64,000 nt of DNA from Candidatus Hadarchaeales archaeon (GTDB lineage: Archaea > Hadarchaeota > Hadarchaeia > Hadarchaeales > WYZ-LMO6): contig JAVYML010000003.1 in assembly GCA_038736355.1 (NCBI GenBank), forward strand, positions 302,397 to 366,396. Direction: 5' to 3'. Numbering within the stretch: position 1 is the stretch's first letter; every line of letters starts with the position of its first letter. The notes beneath the pieces are model-generated. The model did not search any database. It was not told the DNA's origin and worked only from the letters and a program-made list of their open reading frames with translations. Shown piece by piece: positions 51,944 to 60,086 of this stretch. A program made the translations under genes and the position numbers.

Positions 51944-53203
51944 ATGGAGCGGAGGGATGTGGTGGTGCTTGGCGGGGGACCGGCCGGGGTCTCCGCCGCC
52001 CTAGCCGCCAAACGACTCGGGGCGAAGGTCCTCCTCGTGGAGAGGTATGGTTTTTTGGGGGGTACTGCCACTTCCGGTCTCTACGGTTCCCTCTGCGGTT
52101 TCTACACTTCCGGTCCAGAACAGGTACAGGTGGTAAGGGGAATAGCGTGGGAAATGGTGGAGCTCCTTTCCTCGAGGGAGGCGGTGATGGGTCCGGTGAG
52201 AGCGGGGGCCATGGTGGTCCTGCTCTACGATCCCCCCATCCTCAGGCTGGTGCTAGACGAAATGGTGTTGAAGGAGGGAGTGGAACTCCTCCTCCACTCC
52301 ACCGTGGTGGGGGTGAAGAGGGAAGGGAGCAGGATAGCCTCGGTGAAAGTCTGCACCAAATCCGGTCCCCTAGAGCTTGAGGGGAAGGTCTATGTGGATG
52401 CTACGGGGGATGCCGATGTTTGTTATCTCTCCAAGGTGCCCGTGGAAAAGGCGGAAACCCTACAGGCAGGGTCCATGATGTTCAGGGTTTCGAACGTGCG
52501 CATGGAGGAAGTGATTCCCCTCCTCCTTTCGGGAGAACTGAGGGAAAGGATGAAAGAAGCCATAGCCTCTGGAGAGTATGACCTGCCCAGGGAAGACGGG
52601 AACCTCATCCCCCTCCCCCGCGAAGGAAATCTCGTGGTGGGCTTCTCCAGGGTAGCCGTGGACGGAACGGATGTTTTTTCCCTCACGAAGGCAGAGCTCG
52701 AAGGTAGGAGACAGGTAAAGGAATGCTTCAGGTTCCTGAAGGAGAGAATTCCCGGTTTCGAAAACGCTTACCTCTCCGAAATAGCCTTCCACGTGGGGAT
52801 AAGGGAGACTAGGAGGGTGAAGGGAAGATACGTGTTAACGGAGGAAGAGGTTCTCTCCGGTGCGAAGTTTCAAGACGCCATCGCGAGGTGCGCCTGGCCC
52901 ATCGAACGCCATCTCCCCGGTCTCAAGACCACGGAACTCAGGACCCTAGAAGGTGACAACTGGTACGAAATCCCCTATCGCTGCTGCCTCCCGCAGGAAG
53001 TGGACAACCTACTCGTCGGTGGGAGGTGTCTCTCCACCTCTTCCGTGGCCCAAGCCTCCACAAGGGTCATTGCACCTTCGATGGCCACGGGGCAAGCTTG
53101 CGGGACGGCTGCCGCCCTTTCCGCCCTTCAAGGACTTCCCGCCCCCCAACTCCCCGTGGAGGAACTCAGGGAAGAGCTGAGGAAGGGTGGAGCCCTCCTC
53201 TAG
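51944..53203 (+). CDS. FAD-dependent oxidoreductase (FAD_oxidored family)
   Basis: A 419-residue flavoprotein: VVVLGGGPAGVSAALAAKRLGA is the N-terminal FAD motif (starting residue 5). It is followed by ERYGFLGGTATSG, the YVDATGDADVCYLSK motif near residue 150, and a C-terminal VGGRCLSTSSVAQASTRVI (GGRC... region) with ATGQACGTAAAL. This is the PF12831-type FAD-dependent oxidoreductase, related to HdrA-like and succinate-dehydrogenase-like folds. Substrate unknown. Confidence 0.87.
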   Translation: MERRDVVVLGGGPAGVSAALAAKRLGAKVLLVERYGFLGGTATSGLYGSLCGFYTSGPEQVQVVRGIAWEMVELLSSREAVMGPVRAGAMVVLLYDPPILRLVLDEMVLKEGVELLLHSTVVGVKREGSRIASVKVCTKSGPLELEGKVYVDATGDADVCYLSKVPVEKAETLQAGSMMFRVSNVRMEEVIPLLLSGELRERMKEAIASGEYDLPREDGNLIPLPREGNLVVGFSRVAVDGTDVFSLTKAELEGRRQVKECFRFLKERIPGFENAYLSEIAFHVGIRETRRVKGRYVLTEEEVLSGAKFQDAIARCAWPIERHLPGLKTTELRTLEGDNWYEIPYRCCLPQEVDNLLVGGRCLSTSSVAQASTRVIAPSMATGQACGTAAALSALQGLPAPQLPVEELREELRKGGALL

Positions 53204-53934
53204 GTCAAATCACCGCAGGCGCAGAAGACCTCGTGGACCAGATCGTAGAGTCTCTCCATTCCCTCTCCCCTTTTCGCGCTCACCCCCACCACCCTGCTGG
53301 GTGGAAGGAACTCGCGAAGGAGGGTGACGAGTCTTCCAGCCAACTCCGCCTCCACCCCAGGCATCCCCTCCAGCTTCGGCAGACCTTCCTCCAGACCCTC
53401 CCATCCACCCTCGAGCAGGTCCACTTTGTTCACCACGCAAAGGGTGGGAACCCCCAGCCTGAGTTGAACGGAGAGGTTGAGGAGCCTTGCCAGGGTGAGG
53501 CCAGCTGGATCCCCGAGGAGGGAGGCATCGAAGAGGAAGAGGGAGAGGCTGGTCCCATCGAGGAGGGAAAGGAGCTTTCTCCCGCCGTGGAAGAGAAAGA
53601 CCTCAAGCTGACCCGGAGTGTCCAACAGCCTCACCTCGGCCTTCACCTTCCTTATCTCCTCGGCGAAGCCCTTGGCCCTCCTCTCGAGAAGGGAGGAGGC
53701 CTTCACCATGGCCCCGTTGGGCCCCAGCCCATATTCTTTCATCAAACCGGAAAGGGTGAAGTACCTGCGCAGGTCGAAAGAGGGTCTGAAGGGGAGCCTC
53801 TCGCAGCCGGGATCGAGATTCAGGAAGGCCACCTTCATTCCCCTCCTCTTCATCCACCTCCCAAAGGCATGTGTGAGGGTGGTCTTACCCGAACCCGCGG
53901 TCCCCAACACCGCTAGGTTGAGAGGATAGGGCAA
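53200..53934 (-). CDS. GPN-loop GTPase
   Basis: A 244-residue GTPase with Walker A GTAGSGKTTLTHA and the diagnostic Gly-Pro-Asn loop in YGLGPNGAMVKA. DTPGQLEVF (G3), VVNKVDLL (G4) and VSAKRGEG (G5) complete it. Archaeal GPN proteins are homodimers; eukaryotic relatives assist RNA polymerase assembly. Convergent with the preceding gene (4-base overlap), 2 bases after the end of the minus-strand gene upstream. Confidence 0.93.
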   Translation of the reverse strand: MPYPLNLAVLGTAGSGKTTLTHAFGRWMKRRGMKVAFLNLDPGCERLPFRPSFDLRRYFTLSGLMKEYGLGPNGAMVKASSLLERRAKGFAEEIRKVKAEVRLLDTPGQLEVFLFHGGRKLLSLLDGTSLSLFLFDASLLGDPAGLTLARLLNLSVQLRLGVPTLCVVNKVDLLEGGWEGLEEGLPKLEGMPGVEAELAGRLVTLLREFLPPSRVVGVSAKRGEGMERLYDLVHEVFCACGDLT

Positions 53935-53936
53935 GC

Positions 53937-55409
53937 CTAGTCCACCTTCTTTCCCATCTTCCTATCGGCCAGCCTGCTGTAGTACTCCACATTCTTCCCC
54001 GAGCCGTCGTAACCTTCCTCCACCATTATCTCCAGTTTTTCCCTCGTCAGGTCGAAGGGCCAAATCTGTCCCTTATTCCAGTCCATCGGGGGAAAGTCGG
54101 AAGGTCTGAGGAGCTCCACGGAGGGATCTAGGATGAAGTGATGCCTGGAGGTTTCCTCCAAGGGAAGCAATTCCCCCGTCTCCCTGTTCAAACCCGCCTC
54201 ACTCTCCAGTACCTCAAGGAACTCCTTGTTGGGAGGAGTCTCCAAATATTGCCTGAGGTTGATGGGTTCCAAGGAAGGGGGAATGACCCTCGCCATGACG
54301 AAGGGGGGAACCAGTCCCTTGGAATGGGGATAGAAGGGGCCCTTCTCGAAGAAGAATTTCTTGATCCTGAAGAGGTGGGGGACCTTCTTCTTGCTACAGG
54401 CATACTTGTGAAAGGCATCGTATCCTCCAAGGAAGAGCTGAACCATGCGCTTCACGAAGGTCTCTTGGGGAAGGTTGAGGAGGGTCCGGAAGAGGGGAGG
54501 GGCAGGGACTTGGGAAAAGAGGTTGTATTTGACCCCTAGGGCCCTCGTGTTCAGACCATAATAAACCCAAAGGAAGAACTCGGTGCTGGTGAGGGCGTTC
54601 TGGGCTATCATGCTGATGTAGGCTGAAACACAGGAAAGGTAAAGGGTGGAGTGGGGATACTGGGGAAGGTAGCGGGCCTTCATCCTCTCCAGCTCCCCCC
54701 TCAGGATCATGCCCCAATCGTACGTATCCCAATAATGCCTGGGAACCTCCTTCAACCTGATGCCGAGGGTCTGGTGTCTGAGGTTGAGGTTCTCCTCCAG
54801 TTCCCTTTTGTTCGAAGCCGTGGTCCTCGTGGGAGAGGAGGTGAGAAAGGCCTCCTCGTCCTCTCCATCGAAGAGGGAGGAGAGCTCACTGGAAACTCCC
54901 ACCGTCCACCTGTGTATGGGGATACCATCCTCGTTGTGGTATCCATTGATCCAGTATACTTCACCCGTGAAATCGTCCGCATGAACATACTCCACGGTGG
55001 CGTATTTACCGTAGAGGAGCTCACAGGTGCTCTTCCCTATGTCCGGTCTGCAGAGATAGGCGGGGGGATGGCTCAGATAGCAGAGGTTGTCTACGTGGTA
55101 GAGTTCCTCCCTCCGAGGAGGATGCTTGAGCAGACGAGCGGAGGTCTCCACCGCTTGGTCTACCCTGTAAGACCACTCCACGAAGTTTTCGTACTTCAAC
55201 TTCCTCCACATCCTCTCGTTCATCCCCAGCCCCTTGAAGAGATGGAGCCAAGGTGGTCTCACCAAGAAGATCTCCAGGTTCCTTGGTATCTTACCGGGAA
55301 AGGGGCTCACTCCCTTCACCCTCTTCCAGATCTCCACCAGTCCGCTCTCCTCCAGCCATCTCCTCCATTCCTCCTCCTGTCTCCTGCTCCTCTCCTCCAC
55401 CTTCTCCAT
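53937..55409 (-). CDS. Large hypothetical protein, 490 residues
   Basis: A 490-residue soluble protein that I do not recognise. It has a charged coiled N-terminus (first 25 residues), no signal peptide, and is rich in Tyr/Trp/His with scattered acidic residues (YVHADDFTGEVYWINGYHNEDG; here only the first part YVHADDFTGEVYW is conserved-looking). Basic stretches (CSKKKVPHLFRIKK) and multiple His/Glu could form a metal site. It sits between a GPN GTPase and an SCP2-like gene, all on the minus strand with gaps of 2-4 bases, so it is part of a three-gene operon. Confidence 0.75.
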   Translation of the reverse strand: MEKVEERSRRQEEEWRRWLEESGLVEIWKRVKGVSPFPGKIPRNLEIFLVRPPWLHLFKGLGMNERMWRKLKYENFVEWSYRVDQAVETSARLLKHPPRREELYHVDNLCYLSHPPAYLCRPDIGKSTCELLYGKYATVEYVHADDFTGEVYWINGYHNEDGIPIHRWTVGVSSELSSLFDGEDEEAFLTSSPTRTTASNKRELEENLNLRHQTLGIRLKEVPRHYWDTYDWGMILRGELERMKARYLPQYPHSTLYLSCVSAYISMIAQNALTSTEFFLWVYYGLNTRALGVKYNLFSQVPAPPLFRTLLNLPQETFVKRMVQLFLGGYDAFHKYACSKKKVPHLFRIKKFFFEKGPFYPHSKGLVPPFVMARVIPPSLEPINLRQYLETPPNKEFLEVLESEAGLNRETGELLPLEETSRHHFILDPSVELLRPSDFPPMDWNKGQIWPFDLTREKLEIMVEEGYDGSGKNVEYYSRLADRKMGKKVD

Positions 55410-55413
55410 CTTT

Positions 55414-55773
55414 TCACCTCCTCAAGTTTGAAGCGAGGAAAGGCAGGAGTTTGGCCCAAAGGGGAAGATTCTTGGAAAAGAACCTGAACTTCCCCTTCAC
55501 CTTCACCTCCCTGTTGACCACCATCCACACGAGTTCCTCCTCCCCCCTCATCCTCCTCAGGCGAGAGAGGGGTCCGGAGAGAACCACCTCTACTCCTTCA
55601 CCCGAGGGTGGGGCCAAGCGGACCATCTTCCATCCCTCCATCTCCAACAGGACACCCCTTCCGTCCAAAACCACCAACGCTCTTCCCCTGAAGCCTCCCC
55701 TTTCCCCGAACCTGCGTGAATTCCACTTATCCCTGACTTTCTCGTACCAGTCCGCTCTCACCCGTCGGGACAC
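55414..55773 (-). CDS. Small protein resembling SCP2 sterol-carrier domain
   Basis: About 119 residues from GTG 55773 (VSRRVRADWYEKV); GTG a few codons later is an alternative, and the longer open frame upstream is antisense to the AIR-synthase-like gene. The pattern GRALVVLDGRGVLLEMEGWKM, then VEVVLSGPLSRLRRM, then VVNREVKVKGKFRFF recalls SCP2 domains, which bind lipids or acyl chains in a hydrophobic tunnel. The match is from memory of the fold pattern and is moderate. First gene of the minus-strand operon with the 490-residue protein and the GPN GTPase. Confidence 0.6.
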   Translation of the reverse strand: MSRRVRADWYEKVRDKWNSRRFGERGGFRGRALVVLDGRGVLLEMEGWKMVRLAPPSGEGVEVVLSGPLSRLRRMRGEEELVWMVVNREVKVKGKFRFFSKNLPLWAKLLPFLASNLRR

Positions 55774-55854
55774 ATAAAATTTTGGAAATCTTTGTATTAA
55801 CCTTGATGGGCACGATAAGGTTAAATCCGTGGGGAGGGAAACGGATTGTTTCGG

Positions 55855-56790
55855 ATGCCCGCCCTTCGATCCCTCATCCAGAAGTTGAAAACCTTTAAAC
55901 CCCTCCTCAGGAAGTCCTACATCTTCGAACTGATGGGAATCGTGGGAAGCCGTTCGCTGGAGGATGCCGGCTTCGTGGAGGTGGGTGGAAGAACCGTGGT
56001 GGTCTCCTGTGATGGTATCCTGGAGGAAGTGGTGAAGACCTTTCCCAAGTTGGCGGGCTATTACTCCGTACTGGTCAACGTTCAAGACGTGGTCTCGAAG
56101 GGTGCCAAACCCGTAGGCTTTCTCTACGTCCTTTCCTCCTCCTCGGCAAGGGTGAGAAAGGAGATAACGGAGGGAATAAGGGAGGGTCTGGGGAAGTTCG
56201 ACTTGGAGTTCCTAAAGGCGCATACCCACCCGGATACTTCCTACGATGCGATAGACGGGATGTGCGTGGGGCTGGCCAAAAAGGTGCTAAGGAGCAACAC
56301 GGCAAGGGTAGGGGAAGACCTGCTGCTCGCCGTGGATCTCGAAGGGACCTTCAGAAGGGGGAAACTCTTCAATGCTCTGGATTCGGTGGGGAAGAGGAGT
56401 AGAAAGGAGGTCCTGAGGCAGGTGGAGGGAATGGTAAAAGTAGCCGAGAGGGGACTGGCCTCCTCCTCCAAGGATGTGAGTGCCCCAGGCATCGTGGGCA
56501 CGGCCGCCATGCTCTGTGAATACAGCAGGGTGGGGGCCGTGCTGGAGCTCGATCGCCTCCCCCTTCCCAAGGGGGTGGGGCTGGAGGAATGGCTCCTCAC
56601 CTATCCCAGCACCTGCTATCTCCTCACCTCCAGCCGTCCGGAGGAATGTCTTGAGACCCTGAGGGCCCATGGGTTGGAAGCGGAGAGGGTGGGAAGGATC
56701 CTGCGGGAGAAGAAGGTGATCCTGAGACTCGGGGAAGAGGAGGGAACCTTCCTGGACCTCTCAAGGGAATCCGTTTTCGGCTTCAGGTGA
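55855..56790 (+). CDS. AIR synthase-related protein (PurM/SelD/ThiL-like)
   Basis: About 311 residues. VVVSCDGILEEVVKTF carries the metal/ATP-binding aspartate, and the VNVQDVVSKGAKPVGFLYVL segment with the following helix is the PurM-like ATP fold; ARVGEDLLLAVDLEG and VSAPGIVGTAAMLCE are in the C-terminal half. It resembles the AIR-synthase-like family that includes methanogenesis marker 2. The reaction is unknown. ATG 55855 was chosen; TTG 55846 is in frame. TTAAAT at 55821-55826 is a TATA candidate. Confidence 0.8.
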   Translation: MPALRSLIQKLKTFKPLLRKSYIFELMGIVGSRSLEDAGFVEVGGRTVVVSCDGILEEVVKTFPKLAGYYSVLVNVQDVVSKGAKPVGFLYVLSSSSARVRKEITEGIREGLGKFDLEFLKAHTHPDTSYDAIDGMCVGLAKKVLRSNTARVGEDLLLAVDLEGTFRRGKLFNALDSVGKRSRKEVLRQVEGMVKVAERGLASSSKDVSAPGIVGTAAMLCEYSRVGAVLELDRLPLPKGVGLEEWLLTYPSTCYLLTSSRPEECLETLRAHGLEAERVGRILREKKVILRLGEEEGTFLDLSRESVFGFR

Positions 56791-57520
56791 ACCTCACCCC
56801 AAAAACCCTCTCGGCGTTCTCCGTGGTGAGGCGGGCAACCTCCTCCCCATCCATCCCCTTCAGCTCCGAGAGGGCCTTCAGACTCCTCACCACGTCCTTG
56901 GGCCTGGCCTCCTTCCCACCGTACTTAACCGGGGAGTCCGTCTCCAAAAGGATCCTCTCCACCGGACAAACCTTGAGGGCGGAACGATGGGGTGGACTGT
57001 ACTCCAGTGCGGGGGTGACGGAAAGGTAGTGACCCTGGTCCAAGATTTCGGCCACGAGCTCCTCCGGTCCGGAATACCAGTGAAAGACGGAGGGTGGGAG
57101 GTCCTTTCCCCTCACTTCCTCCAACACTTCCTTCCAAGCCCACCTCGCATGGAGGAGGAGGGGCTTTTCCCACTCCTCTGCTATCTTCACCACCTCCCTC
57201 AGCACCGCGCGCTGGAGTTCCGGTGGCTTCGGTATCTTCAGGTCCATCCCCACCTCTCCCAAAGCCACCACCCCTTCCACATGTTCCCTCAGGAACTCCA
57301 GCTCCCTTTCCGGTTCCCTTGGAAGGGACCAGGGATGAAGACCTATGGCCGGAAGGACGAAGTTCCTATGCTCCCTCGCCAACTGCAGGATCTTTCCATT
57401 GGATTCCCTCTCCATGCCCACCCCCACTACCGCCACCACTCCACATTCCCTCGCCTCCTGCAGCTCGCGCTCCAGCTCCGGAAGTTCGTCCAGATGGGAG
57501 TGGGTATCCACCAGCCTCAA
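56783..57520 (-). CDS. TatD-family metal-dependent hydrolase
   Basis: A 245-residue TIM-barrel hydrolase with the full set of TatD metal ligands: DTHSHLD at the N-terminus, GEVGMD, LLLHAR, VFHWYSG and LLETDSP. Members are 3'-5' DNA exonucleases or general phosphodiesterases. Convergent with the AIR-synthase-like gene (8-base overlap). Confidence 0.92.
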   Translation of the reverse strand: MRLVDTHSHLDELPELERELQEARECGVVAVVGVGMERESNGKILQLAREHRNFVLPAIGLHPWSLPREPERELEFLREHVEGVVALGEVGMDLKIPKPPELQRAVLREVVKIAEEWEKPLLLHARWAWKEVLEEVRGKDLPPSVFHWYSGPEELVAEILDQGHYLSVTPALEYSPPHRSALKVCPVERILLETDSPVKYGGKEARPKDVVRSLKALSELKGMDGEEVARLTTENAERVFGVRFT

Positions 57521-57556
57521 CGGGAAGAGATAAGAAAGAAGGGGAAAAAAGTTACG

Positions 57557-58756
57557 CTAGAAGGTCTTCGTTATTTCCCTCCCCAACATCAACCTGGCAA
57601 TGGCGTTCTTCTGAACCTCCTTCGTGCCCTCGATGATTTCCAAACACTTCGCAAACCTGTACCAGCGGTCGATATCACTTTCCACGTACCCATATCCAGC
57701 CAACACATCCATGGCCAGATCGCAGGCCTGGACCGCCGTCCTTGCCCCGAACCATTTCGCCATCGAAGCCATCTTCACCGATTCCTCCCCGTAGACCGCA
57801 GGGTTCTCCCTCGCCTTCTGTACCAGCCAGGCGGTGCGGAAGCAGTGGGCCCTCAGCATTTCGATCTGCGTGGCCATCTCCACCAGCCTAAAGGCCAAGC
57901 CCTGGAAGCCCCCTATCTTCCTCCCGAAGGCCTCCCTTTCACCGCAGTAGGAAAGGGCTCTTTCGAAGGCGGCGTCCGCGGTGGCCAGACCCTGCCATCC
58001 GACGGCTGCCCTCGTGACATCCAAGAACATGAGCCCCAGGTAAAAGCCCCTGTTCAGGTTTGAGGGACCTCCGAGGATGTCGTCATCCGTGGCCCTCACA
58101 TCGTTGAACCTCACCTCACAGGTGGGGGAAGCCAGCCAACCCATCTTGTCCTCGTACTTCCTAGCCTCGATAGCCTCGGACTTCTCTATCACGAACTCCG
58201 TCTGTCCCCTGTAGGGCCTATCCACCTTGGTATCCGTCTGGACTAGCGTCACAAAAACGGAAGCGGTGGTTCCGTTGGTGATGAACTGCTTCGTTCCGTT
58301 GATGATCCACTCATTCCCCCTCCTCTCAGCCCTCGTATCGAGGGTACGGGCGATGTCGCTCCCTCCCCCCGGCTCCGTAAAGCATCCGGCGGAGGTGATC
58401 TCACCCCTCGCCAGCTTGGGCAACCACTTGGCCTTTTGCTCGTGGGTCCCAAACTCCGCGATCATGTCCGCCCCAAAGATCCCGGCCAGAGTGGCCGCAC
58501 CCACGGGAGGATCCGCCTTCACGATTTCGTACGTTACCAGCATGGCATCCAAAAAGGAAACACCCTGCCCCCCATACTCCTGGGGCCAGGTCATCCCCAA
58601 AAAGCCCTGCTGACCACATTTCCTGTACAGTTCCCAGGGAAATTCGTGTTTTTGCTCGTACTCCTTCGCCTTCGGCTTGATCTCCTTTAAGGCAAACTCC
58701 CTCGCCGTCTGCTGTATGAGTTTCTGTTCCTCCGTGAGCTCGAAATCCAAAGGCAC
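57557..58756 (-). CDS. Acyl-CoA dehydrogenase
   Basis: A 399-residue canonical enzyme. CFTEPGGGSDIA is the flavin motif, NGTKQFITNG the beta-domain signature, and IEGTKEVQKNAIAR contains the catalytic glutamate region. GTG start at 58756 (VPLDFELTEEQ), with a strong TATA 26 bases upstream and no ribosome site, so probably leaderless. It oxidises acyl-CoA to enoyl-CoA. No electron-transfer flavoprotein genes or other beta-oxidation genes are nearby. Confidence 0.95.
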   Translation of the reverse strand: MPLDFELTEEQKLIQQTAREFALKEIKPKAKEYEQKHEFPWELYRKCGQQGFLGMTWPQEYGGQGVSFLDAMLVTYEIVKADPPVGAATLAGIFGADMIAEFGTHEQKAKWLPKLARGEITSAGCFTEPGGGSDIARTLDTRAERRGNEWIINGTKQFITNGTTASVFVTLVQTDTKVDRPYRGQTEFVIEKSEAIEARKYEDKMGWLASPTCEVRFNDVRATDDDILGGPSNLNRGFYLGLMFLDVTRAAVGWQGLATADAAFERALSYCGEREAFGRKIGGFQGLAFRLVEMATQIEMLRAHCFRTAWLVQKARENPAVYGEESVKMASMAKWFGARTAVQACDLAMDVLAGYGYVESDIDRWYRFAKCLEIIEGTKEVQKNAIARLMLGREITKTF

Positions 58757-58774
58757 GTTCTTTTTCCTCTCCTC

Positions 58775-58805
58775 TTTTTAAAAAATTTTCGATGGGTTTC
58801 CCATC
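58775..58805 (-). promoter_or_regulatory. Promoter and palindrome upstream of acyl-CoA dehydrogenase
   Basis: The AT run at 58775-58790 reads as a TATA box for the minus-strand gene (centre 26 bases from GTG). Immediately upstream lies a perfect palindrome, GATGGG-TTT-CCCATC at 58791-58805, where a transcription factor would sit over the BRE. It could be an operator for fatty-acid control. Confidence 0.5.
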
Positions 58806-58823
58806 CTGCCCAATCCGGCTTGA

Positions 58824-58871
58824 CCTATCTACCCATCCTCGGTAGGTAACGACTCGATAGGTTAAATAAGG
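58824..58871 (+). promoter_or_regulatory. Promoter and interrupted inverted repeat upstream of nifU-like gene
   Basis: GTTAAATAAGG at 58861-58871 is the TATA candidate about 28-30 bases before GTG 58894. Just upstream, CCTATC (58824-58829) and TACC (58830-58833) pair with GGTA (58841-58844) and GATAGG (58856-58861), an interrupted inverted repeat that may be an operator. Confidence 0.4.
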
Positions 58872-58893
58872 AGAAAGGGGGAAGGAAATTCAC

Positions 58894-59118
58894 GTGAAGA
58901 GAAGGATTGAAGAAGTCTTAAACCAGCTGCGCCCCGAGCTCCAAGCCCATGGAGGAGACGTGGAGCTAGTGGAGGTTACTGAAGACAAGGTGGTGAAGGT
59001 GAGGCTCACTGGGGCGTGTGCGGGATGTCCCATGTCCGCCCTCACGCTGGCGATGGGTGTGGAGAGGGCCCTGAGGAGGGAAATCCCGGAGATAAAGGGA
59101 GTGGTGGCCGTTCCTTGA
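58894..59118 (+). CDS. NifU-family Fe-S scaffold protein
   Basis: A 74-residue stand-alone NifU C-terminal domain with the GACAGCPMS cysteine pair (CxxC) that holds a transient [4Fe-4S] cluster. VLNQLRPELQAHGGDVELVEV is the typical start of the fold. GTG start. Coupled to the zinc ribbon (TTGA overlap), then the Mrp/NBP35 ATPase, so it likely passes clusters to or with Mrp. Confidence 0.92.
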   Translation: MKRRIEEVLNQLRPELQAHGGDVELVEVTEDKVVKVRLTGACAGCPMSALTLAMGVERALRREIPEIKGVVAVP

Positions 59119-59276
59119 AGGGCTTATCCAAGGAAGTACTGATCTGCCCAAGGTGCGGGTTCAGGTTCAGCAAGTCCTATGCCAGGATAACGGCCTGCCG
59201 TGGTTGTACCCTTTCCGTCTCCTCCTGCTCGAGCATCAAATGTCCCAGCTGCGGACATGAATTTCCCGTGAGATGA
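59115..59276 (+). CDS. Small zinc-ribbon protein
   Basis: A 53-residue protein from TTG 59115, which overlaps the nifU-like stop as TTGA. It carries CPRCG, CRGC, a Cys/Ser stretch (SSCSSIKC) and CPSCGHEF, enough for one or two zinc sites. It ends 3 bases before the Mrp gene. The start could not be confirmed by a ribosome site. It may be a regulator or a metal-handling partner of the cluster machinery. Confidence 0.7.
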   Translation: MKGLSKEVLICPRCGFRFSKSYARITACRGCTLSVSSCSSIKCPSCGHEFPVR

Positions 59277-59279
59277 GGG

Positions 59280-60086
59280 GTGGTTTTGGAAAGCAGGACT
59301 GAGGATCGTTCCAAGGAAAAAAGGTCTAGGATTGGACGCAGGATAGCGGTGTTGAGCGGAAAGGGAGGGGTGGGAAAGAGCACCTTCACCGCCAACCTAG
59401 CCCTTGCCTTTTCGGTGAAGGGCTACAGGGTAGGAGTGCTGGATGCCGACCTACACGGCCCAAGTATTCCCAAGCTCTTGGGGATGAGGGGAAGGAGGAT
59501 GGAGGGCATCTTTCCCGTGGAGGGTCCGGCTGGGGTGAGGGTGGTCTCCCTCGACTTCCTCCTCCCGAGCGACGATACCCCCCTCATCTGGAGGGGGCCA
59601 ATAAAAACCGTTGCCATCAAGCAACTGCTGGAGGAGGTGGAGTGGGGAGAGCTCGACCTCCTTCTCATCGACCTTCCACCAGGGACCGGGGACGAACCCC
59701 TGACCGTGATACAGGAACTCCCGGAGATGGATGGAGTCCTTCTCCTCACCTCCCCCTCCGAACTCTCCACCCTTGTGGTGGGAAGGGCGGTCGGTTTTTC
59801 CAAGAAAATGGGGGTGAAAATTCTAGGGGTGGTAGAAAACATGAGCGGATTCACCTGCCCCAAATGCGGGGAGACCCTAAGGATTTTCGGGGAGGGTGGG
59901 GGAAGGAGGATGGCCGAAGAGTTCGGAATACCCTTTCTCGGTGAAATCCCCCTTGACCCCAAGCTCTCCGAGGATTCCGATCGGGGGGAGCCCTTCATCC
60001 TGAAGAGACCCGAGGCCCCCGCAGCCAAGGCCTTCCTAGAACTGACCAGAAAACTCGAACAAGAACTGGACCTCAAGAAAATTTAG
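59280..60086 (+). CDS. Mrp/NBP35-family Fe-S cluster carrier ATPase
   Basis: A 268-residue P-loop ATPase (AVLSGKGGVGKSTF, the deviant Walker A) with DADLHGPSIPKLLG, IDLPPGTGDEPLT and FTCPKCGE, the CxxC that binds a bridging cluster in the dimer. GTG start. It delivers [4Fe-4S] clusters to target proteins, of which this window encodes many. Convergent with polB, overlapping by 4 bases. Confidence 0.94.
   Translation: MVLESRTEDRSKEKRSRIGRRIAVLSGKGGVGKSTFTANLALAFSVKGYRVGVLDADLHGPSIPKLLGMRGRRMEGIFPVEGPAGVRVVSLDFLLPSDDTPLIWRGPIKTVAIKQLLEEVEWGELDLLLIDLPPGTGDEPLTVIQELPEMDGVLLLTSPSELSTLVVGRAVGFSKKMGVKILGVVENMSGFTCPKCGETLRIFGEGGGRRMAEEFGIPFLGEIPLDPKLSEDSDRGEPFILKRPEAPAAKAFLELTRKLEQELDLKKI

Noticed and set aside
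51601-52380. Plus-strand open frame of 259 codons
   Set aside because: It runs antisense to the small membrane protein and then out of frame through the FAD oxidoreductase gene; its composition is low-complexity Arg/Gly/Pro.
55414-56085. 223-codon minus-strand frame as one protein
   Set aside because: The first 104 codons are antisense to the AIR-synthase-like gene; only the part from 55773 has a coherent domain pattern and promoter.
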